NCBI RefSeq assembly: GCF_001482365.1
Contig: NZ_CP013254.1
Location: 1,178,001-1,242,000, forward strand
Length of the DNA stretch: 64,000 bases
Reading direction: 5' to 3'
From: Kocuria flava
GTDB taxonomy: Bacteria; Actinomycetota; Actinomycetes; Actinomycetales; Micrococcaceae
Shown here: positions 40,511 to 49,980 of the stretch, piece after piece
Position numbering within the stretch: the stretch's first letter is position 1
Layout: each line of letters starts with the position of its first letter
The notes under the pieces: generated by a model
Seen by the model: the letters and a program-made list of their open reading frames with translations, nothing else
Database searches by the model: none
What the model was told of the DNA's origin: nothing
Made by a program: the position numbers and the translations under genes

Positions 40511-40855
40511 TCACTTGCCGGTGCCGAAGGACCCGCCGCGGTAGTCGCTGCCGCTGCTGCGGGAGCCGCCGCCCAGGAAGAACCAGCCGCCCCCGGCGCC
40601 GGAGCGCCCGCACGCGGAGTCCACCTGTGCCCGGGTCGGCTCCGCGGCGTGCTTGGCGCGGTAGTCCTCCCGGTAGTCCTCGCGGCAGCCGGTGCGGCTG
40701 CCGCCGGCGCACGCGGCCAGCAGCGCGAGCACCATCACGACCCCGGCGACGGCCAGCAGGACCCGCCGGCCCCACCGCTTGCGGGGCGAGGAGCCCGGGT
40801 CGGGGACGTGGCCGTAGCCGGAGGGGTCCGGGCGGAAGCCGGGCGGGGAGCTCAT
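40511..40855 (-). CDS. Small membrane-anchored protein, positional match to DUF4247
   Basis: The 114-residue product has a Pro/Gly-rich 30-residue leader, one hydrophobic helix (about 31-48) ending in a lipobox-like LAAC, then a short outside segment with repeated REDYREDY, two further Cys and a Gly/Ser-rich tail ending DYRGGSFGTGK. In other actinobacteria the gene at this place encodes a DUF4247 lipoprotein with a similar Gly-rich, Lys-terminated tail, but the central DUF4247 region is not recognisable here. So it is either a shortened relative or an unrelated substitute. The ATG overlaps the DUF2617 stop (ATGA), supporting translation. Confidence 0.65.
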   Translation of the reverse strand: MSSPPGFRPDPSGYGHVPDPGSSPRKRWGRRVLLAVAGVVMVLALLAACAGGSRTGCREDYREDYRAKHAAEPTRAQVDSACGRSGAGGGWFFLGGGSRSSGSDYRGGSFGTGK

Positions 40856-41412
40856 GCGGGGTCCTCCGGGAGCAGGCGCAGCGCGGAGCGGGTGCGCACC
40901 ACGCGCCCGCACTGCGGGTAGACGTGCCAGGTCCGCCAGCGCAGGGTCCCGCCGTCGTCGTCGGCGCACACCCCCGTGAGGGCCAGGGGGTCCCCGGCGA
41001 AGCGGACCACGAGCCCGTGGGGCGCCGCGGCGCAGTCCGCGAGCAGGTCCTCGACCGCCGCGGCGAGCCCGCCGCGGTCGTGGACCGTGACCGTGCAGGC
41101 GGCCTCGTAGTCGCGGGCGAAGGGGGCGGGGGCCGGCGCGCGGTGCCGGCCGGGCAGGTGCGGGCGGCGGCCCGGGCGGCAGGCCAGCGTCTCGATCCAG
41201 GGGGTGCCCGCGCGCTCGAGCACGAGCTGGTGGGAGGCCCCGAGCACGCGCAGCTCCAGCGCCGTGCCCGGGTGCCCGGCGGGCCGGGACCGGTGCACCG
41301 CGAGGGCCGGCAGCCGGGGCGCGTCGGTGCCGAAGACCAGGTCGTCGGGGGAGGTGTCGAGGAACGGGGCCCCGGAGAGCAGGACGGGCTCCGCGGGTGC
41401 GGCGGTGCTCAC
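40852..41412 (-). CDS. DUF2617 family protein
   Basis: The 186-residue soluble protein matches DUF2617. Its recognisable parts are DTSPDDLVFGTDAPRLPALAV near the start, ALELRVLGASHQLVLERAGTPWIETLAC in the middle and WRTWHVYPQCGRVVRTRS at the C terminus. Function is unknown. It is encoded directly between DUF4178 and the small lipoprotein, in the order seen in other actinobacterial clusters with DUF350 and a spermidine synthase. The GTG start overlaps the DUF4178 stop (GTGA) and its stop overlaps the next gene, so all members are translationally coupled. Confidence 0.83.
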   Translation of the reverse strand: MSTAAPAEPVLLSGAPFLDTSPDDLVFGTDAPRLPALAVHRSRPAGHPGTALELRVLGASHQLVLERAGTPWIETLACRPGRRPHLPGRHRAPAPAPFARDYEAACTVTVHDRGGLAAAVEDLLADCAAAPHGLVVRFAGDPLALTGVCADDDGGTLRWRTWHVYPQCGRVVRTRSALRLLPEDPA

Positions 41413-41900
41413 CACCGGCGCTCCCCGCGCTCGACGCGCACCTCGGAGGGGTGCAGCCGCTCGCCCGTGGAGGCCTCCCAGCCGCCGCCGGGGAACCGCT
41501 CGAAGGAGAGCAGGGCGCCGTCCGCGGCCGCGTAGTCGACGTACTCGCAGATCCCGTGCGCGGGCAGCCCGGGGATCCCGGTCGCGCGGAAGCCGGCGCT
41601 GCCCTGCTCCCGGCGGCGGTAGCGCCGCCCGCCGAGATCGATATCGCGGGCGCCGGGGACGACGCCCGGCAGGTCGGCGGCGGTCCACAGGGTCAGCTCG
41701 GGCTCGGGGTCCCAGACCACGCCGAGGTAGCGCTCCGGGGTGCCGGCCAGGTGCAGCTCCTGCCACGAGTCCCCGCCCTCCCGCAGCAGGATCTCGCCCT
41801 CGTGCACGCGGGTCTCGCCGCGCACGGTCACGAGGTCGCCGGGGGCGATCGTCGCCAGGGACGGCCCGCGCCCGGGAACGGCGTGGTCGTGTCCGGGCAT
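41409..41900 (-). CDS. DUF4178 family protein
   Basis: The 163-residue product carries a DUF4178 domain, recognisable by LATIAPGDLVTVRGETRVHEGEILLREGGDSWQELHL, ERYLGVVWDPEPELTLW and the later YRRREQGSAGFRA and CEYVDYAAADGALLSFERFPGGGWEASTGERL. DUF4178 is mostly beta and is found with DUF350, PspA-like and polyamine-related proteins. Its biochemical role is unknown. The ATG is preceded by GGAGG with good spacing. It is the first gene of the five-gene operon; a TAGCTT element about 60 bases upstream may be its -10. Confidence 0.83.
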   Translation of the reverse strand: MPGHDHAVPGRGPSLATIAPGDLVTVRGETRVHEGEILLREGGDSWQELHLAGTPERYLGVVWDPEPELTLWTAADLPGVVPGARDIDLGGRRYRRREQGSAGFRATGIPGLPAHGICEYVDYAAADGALLSFERFPGGGWEASTGERLHPSEVRVERGERRW

Positions 41901-41956
41901 CGCTGGCCTCCGAGGTCCTCCGGGCGGGCCCGGGGCGGGCCGCGCGTCCGGGACCG

Positions 41957-41962
41957 AAGCTA
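41957..41962 (-). promoter_or_regulatory. Candidate -10 element for the DUF4178 operon
   Basis: The minus strand reads TAGCTT 56 bases before the DUF4178 ATG, in the short gap behind the aldo/keto reductase gene. The match is moderate and has no clear -35. Confidence 0.35.
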
Positions 41963-42004
41963 CGGTGCGGGCGTGCCCGGCGCAACGGACACGCCCGGGG
42001 CGGC

Positions 42005-42961
42005 TCAGGGCACGGGCTCCCCGCGGGCGGCGGTGAGCAGCGCGTACCACTGCTCGTGGTCCATCCGGGTTGCGAGCTCCTCCGCCGCCGCGCACGCCGC
42101 GATCCGGCCGGGGTCGGTCGTGCCGACCACGGGGCGGATCCCGCCGGGGTGGCGCATCAGCCAGGCCAGCACGACCGCCTCGCCGGAGACCCCGAGCTCC
42201 GCCGCCATCGCGTGCACCAGCTCCGCGGTGGCCGCGGCGCGGTGGTCCTCGGCAGGGACGGGCGCGCCCGTGTAGAGCCCCCGGGCCAGGGCGCCCCAGG
42301 CCTGGACCTCGATGCCGTTGCCCGTGCAGTACTCGAGGGTTCCCTCCGGGAACGGGTGCTCGGAGGCCTCGTCCTGGTTGACGAGGATCTGCTGCTCCAC
42401 GAAGCCCCGGTGGCGCAGGCTCAGCTCCAGCTGCAGGGCGGTGACGGGGGTCGAGAGCAGCTGCTGGTAGAGGCAGACCTGGCGCAGCGACATGTTGGAC
42501 AGGCCCACCGAGCGGATCAGCCCCTCCCGCCGCAGCTCGTCGAGGGCCGCGGCGACCTCCTGCGGGTCGGCCAGCGGGTCCGGGCGGTGCAGCACGAACC
42601 GCTCCACCGAGTCCGTGCGCAGCCGGTGCAGGGAGCCCTCGAGGCTGCGGCGGAGCGTGTCCCGGTCCAGCCGGTAGTGCACCGGCGCCCCGGGGGCAGC
42701 GGTGTTGCCCGGCAGGCGCACCCCGCACTTGGTCTGCACCACCGCCGTGCGGCGCAGCTCGGGGTCCTCCTCCAGGAGCAGGCCGAAGACCTCCTCGGAC
42801 TTGCCGTGGGCGTAGATGTCGGCGTGGTCGAAGTCGGTGATCCCGGCCTCGAGGGCGGCCCGCACGGCCCGGCGGGCGCGCTCGACCGTCGCGGCGTCCA
42901 GCGGGTCCGCGTCCCAGGACCCGCCGATGGTCATGCAGCCGTAGATCAGGCGCGAGCTCAC
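42005..42961 (-). CDS. Aldo/keto reductase
   Basis: The 318-residue product is an NADPH-dependent aldo/keto reductase of the YdhF-like group. Landmarks: RLIYGCMTIGGSWD, the catalytic Asp and Tyr in GITDFDHADIYAHGKSEEVFG, VVQTKCGVRLPG with the catalytic Lys, FVLHRPDPLADP with the His, VGLSNMS, and VVGTTDPGRI for cofactor binding. The carbonyl substrate is unknown. The GTG start overlaps the TPR gene's stop (GTGA), an unusual pairing implying co-expression. It ends about 100 bases before the DUF4178 operon on the same strand. Confidence 0.92.
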   Translation of the reverse strand: MSSRLIYGCMTIGGSWDADPLDAATVERARRAVRAALEAGITDFDHADIYAHGKSEEVFGLLLEEDPELRRTAVVQTKCGVRLPGNTAAPGAPVHYRLDRDTLRRSLEGSLHRLRTDSVERFVLHRPDPLADPQEVAAALDELRREGLIRSVGLSNMSLRQVCLYQQLLSTPVTALQLELSLRHRGFVEQQILVNQDEASEHPFPEGTLEYCTGNGIEVQAWGALARGLYTGAPVPAEDHRAAATAELVHAMAAELGVSGEAVVLAWLMRHPGGIRPVVGTTDPGRIAACAAAEELATRMDHEQWYALLTAARGEPVP

Positions 42962-43692
42962 GGGCGGTCCTCCCCCTCGACGAGGCCTGTGCCCCGGGCG
43001 GCGTCCGCCCCGCCGGGCGGCTCCCGGTCCGCCGGGCGCTCCTCGTCCTCCGCGGGGTCCTCGTTCAGGGGCGGGCGGCCCGCCGCCCGGCGCAGGCGCG
43101 CCGCGGCGGCGTAGGCGGAGCCGGACTCCAGCATCCGGCCGGCCGCCTCGTGCAGGCGGCCCAGGGCCGTGAAGCACTCGGCCTGCTCGGCGGCGGTGTC
43201 CTCGACCTCCTGGTAGAAGTCCAGCGCGCGGTTGTACGCGGTCACCGCCTGCGAGGCCCGCGCGCCCTGCTCGTAGACGCGGGCGAGGTTGACGTGGCAC
43301 TGGGCCTGGTCCACGGGCTCGTGCGGTGCGTCCAGGTACTGGCCCAGGGCGTCGAGCAGGTGCTCCTCGGCCTCGCGGTGGCGCTCCATCTCGAGCAGCA
43401 GGCTGCCGAGGATCAGGTGCGTGCGGGCCTGGTGGCGGCCGCTGCCGGAGGAGCGGCGGAACAGCTGCAACGCCCGCTCGTAGGCGGTCACCGCGCGCCC
43501 GGGGCGGTTCATCCCCAGGTACAGGTGCCCGAGGTTGTAGTGGCAGGCCGCCTGCTCCTGCTCGGCGTCCCCCTCCTCCTCGAAGAGCACGATGGCCTGC
43601 TGGTAGGCGGTCTCCGCCTCGTCCAGCCGGCCGCGGTCCTCGGCGTCCAGGGCCCGGGTGAAGAAACCGTGCCCGTCCTGCGGGTAGCTCAT
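42958..43692 (-). CDS. Tetratricopeptide repeat protein
   Basis: The 244-residue protein consists of about four to five TPR units between residues 10 and 195: RGRLDEAETAYQQAIVLFEEEG, ACHYNLGHLYLGMNRPGRAVTAYERALQLF, THLILGSLLLEMERHREAEEHLLDALGQY, CHVNLARVYEQGARASQAVTAYNRALDFY and ECFTALGRLHEAAGRMLESGSAYAAA. Such helical arrays bind partner proteins. The last 45 residues are acidic and disordered. No signal peptide or membrane segment is present. AGGAG precedes the ATG. It overlaps the downstream aldo/keto reductase gene by 4 bases. The partner is unknown. Confidence 0.9.
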   Translation of the reverse strand: MSYPQDGHGFFTRALDAEDRGRLDEAETAYQQAIVLFEEEGDAEQEQAACHYNLGHLYLGMNRPGRAVTAYERALQLFRRSSGSGRHQARTHLILGSLLLEMERHREAEEHLLDALGQYLDAPHEPVDQAQCHVNLARVYEQGARASQAVTAYNRALDFYQEVEDTAAEQAECFTALGRLHEAAGRMLESGSAYAAAARLRRAAGRPPLNEDPAEDEERPADREPPGGADAARGTGLVEGEDRP

Positions 43693-43743
43693 GCGGGTCT
43701 CCTTGTCTCGGCCGGGGCCTCCGCCGGGTGCGGCGGTGCCGTG

Positions 43744-43992
43744 CTAGGCGGGGCGGGGCGCGCGCCGGCCGAGCGCGAACCACAGGGCCGCGCCGACCAC
43801 CGGGAACGCCAGGACGACCAGCAGCCACAGCAGGCGCAGGACCGGGTCCTGGCCCGGGGTGCGCAGCAGCGAGACGGCCGCCGCGATCATGAGCACGACG
43901 ACCACGGCGCCGGCGGCGGTGACCCCGTGCTCCCACGCCTCGGCGGTGGCCCGGGCCGTGCCGGCCGCCGCGCTGATCGTCCACGTTCCCAT
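43744..43992 (-). CDS. PLDc_N domain small membrane protein
   Basis: The 82-residue protein has two membrane helices (about 24-43 and 54-75). The second matches the phospholipase D nuclease N-terminal domain (PLDc_N): LRLLWLLVVLAFPVVGAALWFALGRR. This domain often stands alone as a membrane anchor of unknown role in actinobacteria; no PLD catalytic domain is attached. The ATG is 6 bases from a CAGTAT element and lacks a ribosome binding site, suggesting leaderless translation. It is divergent from the DUF2382 gene. Confidence 0.85.
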   Translation of the reverse strand: MGTWTISAAAGTARATAEAWEHGVTAAGAVVVVLMIAAAVSLLRTPGQDPVLRLLWLLVVLAFPVVGAALWFALGRRAPRPA

Positions 43993-43998
43993 GCATCG

Positions 43999-44004
43999 AT
44001 ACTG
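43999..44004 (-). promoter_or_regulatory. -10-like element of the PLDc_N gene
   Basis: The minus strand reads CAGTAT exactly 6 bases before the ATG. The match to TAnnnT is imperfect (C at position 1), but the spacing is the same as at the other predicted leaderless genes. Confidence 0.35.
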
Positions 44005-44071
44005 GCACCGCCGGTGGGGTCCGACAAGGGCGCGCGCCGGGGGCCGCACCCGCCCGTCCCCCGGAGAGCGG

Positions 44072-44101
44072 CTGTCGGAGCGCTCAGCAGGCTGATAGCG
44101 T
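44072..44101 (+). promoter_or_regulatory. Possible promoter of the DUF2382 gene
   Basis: CTGTCG at 44072-44077 and TAGCGT at 44096-44101 with an 18-base spacer, 35 bases before the ATG. The match to consensus is moderate. Confidence 0.35.
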
Positions 44102-44136
44102 TCGCGGCACCACCGTCGACCCGAGGGGAGCCCACG

Positions 44137-45189
44137 ATGTCCACCTCCGAGGACCGCCCGTACGACCAGGAGTCCGCCGGCCGGGAGACCGCCGGCCGGG
44201 AGACCGCCGGCGGGGAGCCCGCGGACCGCGCGTCCGGTCCCCGCGCCGACGCCGACGACACCGGGGTGGAGCGCCACGCGCCCAGCTCGGCCACCGAGCT
44301 GTGGGACCACAACGCCTACGGCCGCGAGGACGGCGACGTCGGCGGCGACCCCACCACCGGGGCCACCGACACCCGCGACCCCCGCGGCGGGGCCCCGGCC
44401 TACAACATCGACGCGGGCGACGACGACGCCGCCCGCCACGGCGACGCCGCCGGCGGGACCTCGGACCTCCGCGCGCCGGGGGAGTCCCTCTCCGGCCCCG
44501 ACGCCACGGCCGGGGACCGGCACGAGAGCGTCGGCGGGCGCCGCGACCGGGCCGTGCCGGGGCGCGGGGCCGACGAGGCGTTCGACCAGGAGTCCGCCGC
44601 GCGGGAGACCGCCGGCGGGACCGGCCGGGACGCCGCCGTCACCGGGCACGCCCCTGCCGGGCGCGAGCAGGAGGCGCGCGGGCGGGACCTGACGGGTCAC
44701 GGAGCGGACGGGCAGGACGCGGGCGGGCCCACGTCCGCAGAGCGCGGGCCCGCCGCGGCGGGGGAGGACACCGCGGCCGTGGTCCGTCACGAGGAGCGCC
44801 TGGACGTGGGCACCGAGCGGGTGGAGACCGGCAGGGCCCGGCTGCGCAAGTACGTGGCCGAGGAGCCCGTGCGCGCGGAGCAGTCGCTGGCCGTGGAGGA
44901 CGTCGAGGAGGTGCGCACCCCGATCACCGAGGAGGAGCGCCAGGCGTTCCTGGACGGCCAGGAGCTGCCCGTCGGCGAGGACGAGGTGATCCTCTACCGG
45001 GAGGTGCCGGTGGTCCGCACCGTGCGCGTGCCCTACGAGCGGGTCCGTCTCGTGGTGCGCAGCACCGAGCGCACCGAGGTCGTCGAGGAGACCGTGCGCA
45101 AGGAGCGGGTCGAGGTGGAGGGACCGATCGACGGCGTCGACGGCACCGAGCGCACCGGCACCGGCCCGGAGGACCCCCGCCGCGGCTGA
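44137..45189 (+). CDS. DUF2382 (YsnF/AvaK) domain protein with long disordered N terminus
   Basis: The 350-residue protein has a disordered first 210 residues rich in Gly, Asp, Arg and Ala, then a DUF2382 domain at about 213-330 (VRHEERLDVGTERVETGRARLRKYV, REVPVVRTVRVPYERVRLVVRSTERTEVVEETVRKERVEV). DUF2382 proteins are stress-linked and often carry a PRC barrel, which is absent here. The N terminus contains an imperfect repeat: YDQESAGRETAGRETAGG near residue 9 and FDQESAARETAGG near residue 148. GAGGGGAG precedes the ATG. A 15-bp hairpin follows the stop. It lies directly upstream of a catalase gene, fitting a protective role. Confidence 0.85.
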   Translation: MSTSEDRPYDQESAGRETAGRETAGGEPADRASGPRADADDTGVERHAPSSATELWDHNAYGREDGDVGGDPTTGATDTRDPRGGAPAYNIDAGDDDAARHGDAAGGTSDLRAPGESLSGPDATAGDRHESVGGRRDRAVPGRGADEAFDQESAARETAGGTGRDAAVTGHAPAGREQEARGRDLTGHGADGQDAGGPTSAERGPAAAGEDTAAVVRHEERLDVGTERVETGRARLRKYVAEEPVRAEQSLAVEDVEEVRTPITEEERQAFLDGQELPVGEDEVILYREVPVVRTVRVPYERVRLVVRSTERTEVVEETVRKERVEVEGPIDGVDGTERTGTGPEDPRRG

Positions 45190-45204
45190 GCCCCGCACCG
45201 GCCC

Positions 45205-45243
45205 CACCGGCCGCGGTCCCGCCCCGGCGGACCGCGGCCGGTG
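45205..45243 (+). terminator. 15-bp hairpin terminator
   Basis: Arms 45205-45219 and 45229-45243 pair perfectly over 15 bp with a 9-base loop, starting 16 bases after the DUF2382 stop. Confidence 0.75.
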
Positions 45244-45285
45244 CCGTCGTCCGCCGGTGCCGTCGTCCGCCGGTGCTGTTCGCCG
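45238..45285 (+). repeat. 16-bp tandem repeat upstream of the catalase gene
   Basis: Two exact copies of a 16-bp unit (45238-45253 and 45254-45269, CCGGTGCCGTCGTCCG) are followed by a third diverged copy (45270-45285). The first copy overlaps the right arm of the preceding terminator hairpin. Confidence 0.7.
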
Positions 45286-45308
45286 GTGGCGCAGTCCTGC
45301 GCGGCGGC

Positions 45309-45338
45309 TTGTGCAGGCCGTCACGCCGGTGCGGTAAT
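45309..45338 (+). promoter_or_regulatory. Possible promoter of the catalase gene
   Basis: TTGTGC at 45309-45314 and GGTAAT at 45333-45338 with an 18-base spacer. The leader of about 70 bases ends with GGGAGG before the ATG. Consensus match is moderate. Confidence 0.35.
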
Positions 45339-45417
45339 GGTCAGGGTGCTGGCGTTCTCCGGCCGGACGGTCCGGGAGCCCGGCTCGCACGAGTTCCGAA
45401 CGACCGGGAGGACGACC

Positions 45418-47664
<2,247 letters not shown>

Positions 47665-47702
47665 CCCGCCGCCCGAGGACCCGCGAGACCCCACCGGCGC
47701 GC

Positions 47703-47742
47703 CGAGCCCCCACACCCCATCCTGCGGTGGTGTGGGGGCTCG
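47703..47742. terminator. 14-bp hairpin after the catalase gene
   Basis: Arms 47703-47716 and 47729-47742 pair perfectly over 14 bp with a 12-base loop, between the convergent catalase and SDR genes. Confidence 0.7.
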
Positions 47743-47793
47743 ATGCTGTCGTGGGGGCTCGGCGCTGCCGGGGGCCCCGCGGAGGAGGGGGCG

Positions 47794-49182
47794 TCAGAAG
47801 CGGCCCAGCTCCTCCCGCAGCGCCGAGCCGAGGTCGGGGTGGCGGAAGCGGTAGCCGCGGTCGATCGCCCGGTCGGCGGAGACCCGCTGGTCGGCGAGCG
47901 CCATGAGCTGGGCCCCCTCCGCGCCCAGCACGAGCCGCGGCCCCAGGCCCGGGGTGGGCAGCAGCGCCGGGCGGCCCAGGACCTTGCCGAGCACCCGGGC
48001 GTGCTCCCGGCCCGTCACGGGCAGGGGCGCCACCGCGTTGACCGGGCCGTGCAGCCCGGGGCTGAGCACGGCGTGGGCGAGCAGCCCCACGGCGTCGTCG
48101 AGCGAGATCCAGCTCAGCCACTGCCGGCCCGAGCCGAGCCGCCCGCCCAGGCCCGCGAGGAACAGCGGCAGCTGGGCCCGCAGCGCCCCTCCGGCCGGGG
48201 TCTGCACGACCCCGGTGCGCACCAGCACCACCCGGGTGACGGGGGCGGCCTCCATCGCGGCCTGCTCCCAGGCCCGGCAGACGCGGGCCAGGAAGTCGTC
48301 GCCGGGCGGGGACTTCTCCGTGACCTCCTCCCCGTGGGTGTCGGCGCCGTAGTAGCCGATCGCCGAGCCGCTGACCAGGGCCGCGGGCGCGTCCGCGCCC
48401 AGCTGCACGAAGGCGCGGGCGAGCAGACGGGTGCCGAGCACCCGGGAGTCGTGGATCTCCTGCTTGGCGCGCTCGCCGAGCCGGCCGGCGATGCTGCGCC
48501 CGGCCAGGTTCACGACGACGTCGACGCCGCGCAGCGACTCCGGGTCCAGCTGCCCGCCCTGCGGGTCCCAGCCGATCTCGTGCGGGCCGCGGGGCGCGCG
48601 GCGCACCAGGCGCAGCACGGTGTGCCCGCCGGTGCTCAGGAGCGCGGCCAGCTGCGTGCCGATCGTCCCCGACGCGCCCGTGAGCGCGACCGTCAGCGGC
48701 CGGCCGGGGTGGCCGGCGTGGAACTCCAGGTCGGCCAGCAGGCGCCGGGCGCGGGCCTCGAACTGCCGCTCCAGGGTGGGACCCATCAGCCGGTCGCCGA
48801 AGCGGCGGTCGCCGGGCAGCGCCGCGTACTCCACCGTGTCCGTGACCACGGTCCCGCCCTGCCCGTCGTCGTCGAAGCGGTGCCGGTGCTCCCACGCGGC
48901 CAGCGGGCCGCGCACCATCCGGTCCCGGAACTCCCGGCCCGGCACGAGACCGTGGTGCTCGGCCGTCCACGGCACCGTGACCAGCCCGCAGCTGCCCGGC
49001 ACGGCGACCCGCAGCCGCGACCGGGTGCCCTCGCCCAGGGGCGGGGAGGACTCCTCGACCACCGACCCCGCCCAGGCGGGGGTCAGCCGCGTGAGCGCCC
49101 CGGGGCGGGCGTGCCACCCGAAGACGTCCTCGACGGGATGGGGCACACGGGTGGTCCTGCTGAACTCGGTCATGGCGTTCAC
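47794..49182 (-). CDS. SRPBCC domain fused to TIGR01777-type SDR epimerase
   Basis: The 462-residue protein joins an N-terminal SRPBCC/START-like ligand pocket (about 1-150: FSRTTRVPHPVEDVFGWHARPGALTRLTPAWAG) to an extended SDR of the TIGR01777/YfcH family (about 162-462). The SDR shows VALTGASGTIGTQLAALL for NAD(P) binding, VDVVVNLAGRSIAGR, SGSAIGYYG and a terminal DUF1731-like part (GRPALLPTPGLGPRLVLG). The substrate is unknown; YfcH-type proteins are called putative sugar nucleotide epimerases. The frame starts at GTG 49182; an ATG three codons in (49173) is equally possible. The region upstream contains a large perfect inverted repeat. Confidence 0.88.
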   Translation of the reverse strand: MNAMTEFSRTTRVPHPVEDVFGWHARPGALTRLTPAWAGSVVEESSPPLGEGTRSRLRVAVPGSCGLVTVPWTAEHHGLVPGREFRDRMVRGPLAAWEHRHRFDDDGQGGTVVTDTVEYAALPGDRRFGDRLMGPTLERQFEARARRLLADLEFHAGHPGRPLTVALTGASGTIGTQLAALLSTGGHTVLRLVRRAPRGPHEIGWDPQGGQLDPESLRGVDVVVNLAGRSIAGRLGERAKQEIHDSRVLGTRLLARAFVQLGADAPAALVSGSAIGYYGADTHGEEVTEKSPPGDDFLARVCRAWEQAAMEAAPVTRVVLVRTGVVQTPAGGALRAQLPLFLAGLGGRLGSGRQWLSWISLDDAVGLLAHAVLSPGLHGPVNAVAPLPVTGREHARVLGKVLGRPALLPTPGLGPRLVLGAEGAQLMALADQRVSADRAIDRGYRFRHPDLGSALREELGRF

Positions 49183-49197
49183 TCAACCCCCATCCGC

Positions 49198-49261
49198 CCC
49201 GCGCGTCCAGGAACCGGCCGCCCCGGGCCCGCCGTGTCCTGCCGGTTCCTGGACGCGCGGG
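49198..49261. repeat. 21-bp perfect inverted repeat in a divergent promoter region
   Basis: Arms 49198-49218 and 49241-49261 are perfectly complementary over 21 bp with a 22-base loop. It sits 16 bases upstream of the SDR start codon and 47 bases before the -10 of the opposite gene, so it is not a terminator of convergent genes. It could be an operator, an upstream-acting RNA structure or a recombination remnant. Confidence 0.75.
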
Positions 49262-49307
49262 ACCGGACGGGAGGCCCGCAGCGGTTCCCCCGTGTGGCCC
49301 CGGTCAC

Positions 49308-49313
49308 TAGGCT
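49308..49313 (+). promoter_or_regulatory. Candidate -10 element for the small acidic gene
   Basis: TAGGCT followed by GGGG, 29 bases before the ATG, leaving a leader with AAGGAGG. Confidence 0.5.
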
Positions 49314-49342
49314 GGGGGCACGTCCGACCGAAGGAGGTTCCC

Positions 49343-49621
49343 ATGACCGCTCCGCGCCCCGACGACGACCCCCGCCTCGACGACGTCCTCGAACCCGGGG
49401 ACGACGCCCTGCCGCAGCCCATCGCCCAGGGCCACGCCGGGCAGCCCGAGCACCTCGACGACGACGCCCTCGCGGCCGCGACCGAGCAGGAGCGCGTGGC
49501 CGCCGGCCTGGCCGACTTCGCCCCGAGCCAGGTGCCCCCGGCCACGGACCCGCTGCCCGAGGGCTCGGCCGAGGCCGCGGACCGGGCCCAGCGCGGCCTG
49601 GCCGAGGAGGACGAGGGCTGA
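49343..49621 (+). CDS. Small acidic protein of unknown function
   Basis: A 92-residue, strongly acidic protein (many Asp and Glu, one Arg cluster, no Cys). It begins MTAPRPDDDPRLDDVLEPGDDALPQPIAQGHAG and contains EHLDDDALAAATEQERVAAGLADFAPSQVPPATDP; it looks largely disordered with one helix. No family is recognised. The gene is well supported: AAGGAGG with ideal spacing and TAGGCT upstream. It probably shares a transcript with the next small gene 47 bases downstream. Related in composition to the protein at 15150-15389. Confidence 0.65.
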   Translation: MTAPRPDDDPRLDDVLEPGDDALPQPIAQGHAGQPEHLDDDALAAATEQERVAAGLADFAPSQVPPATDPLPEGSAEAADRAQRGLAEEDEG

Positions 49622-49668
49622 GACGCGGCCCGCAGGACACCCACCGCAGCACACCCGAGGAGGCCGAC

Positions 49669-49890
49669 GTGGTCGAACGAGGCAGCACCAAGCACGGTGC
49701 CGAGCTGGACGAGCAGATGAAGCACGAGGTGCAGAGCGAGGTGGACGGCGTCCAGCCGGACCACGTCGAGGAGCACCGGCAGACGGAGGCGTGGGTCGAC
49801 GAGACCGACGACCCCGAGGTCCGCGCCGCCGTCGAGGAGCGCGAGCGCGCGCCCCGTCCCGACGCAGGACGGGCACCGGGCGAGCCGTAG
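49669..49890 (+). CDS. Small charged protein of unknown function
   Basis: A 73-residue charged protein: VVERGSTKHGAELDEQMKHE, then QSEVDGVQPDHVEEHRQTEAWVDETDDPEVRAAVEERERAP. It is Glu, Asp, Arg and His rich with amphipathic helical character and no hydrophobic core or membrane segment. The GTG start has GAGGAGG at good spacing. It follows the 92-residue acidic gene in the same direction. No family is recognised. Its final residues are Pro/Arg/Gly-rich. A hydration or stress-linked role is a guess based on composition only. Confidence 0.6.
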   Translation: MVERGSTKHGAELDEQMKHEVQSEVDGVQPDHVEEHRQTEAWVDETDDPEVRAAVEERERAPRPDAGRAPGEP

Positions 49891-49980
49891 GCCCGGACGA
49901 GCGGCGGGCGCCGCCGGCGCCGGGACCCTCCCGGCGCCGGCGGGCTTGCCCTCGCGCCCGGCGTCGCCCACAGTGAACGG

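Noticed and set aside
44161..44218. Short repeats in the DUF2382 gene as a CRISPR-like or mobile repeat.
   Set aside because: They encode in-frame protein repeats (GRETAG) with no spacers and are part of a disordered coding region.
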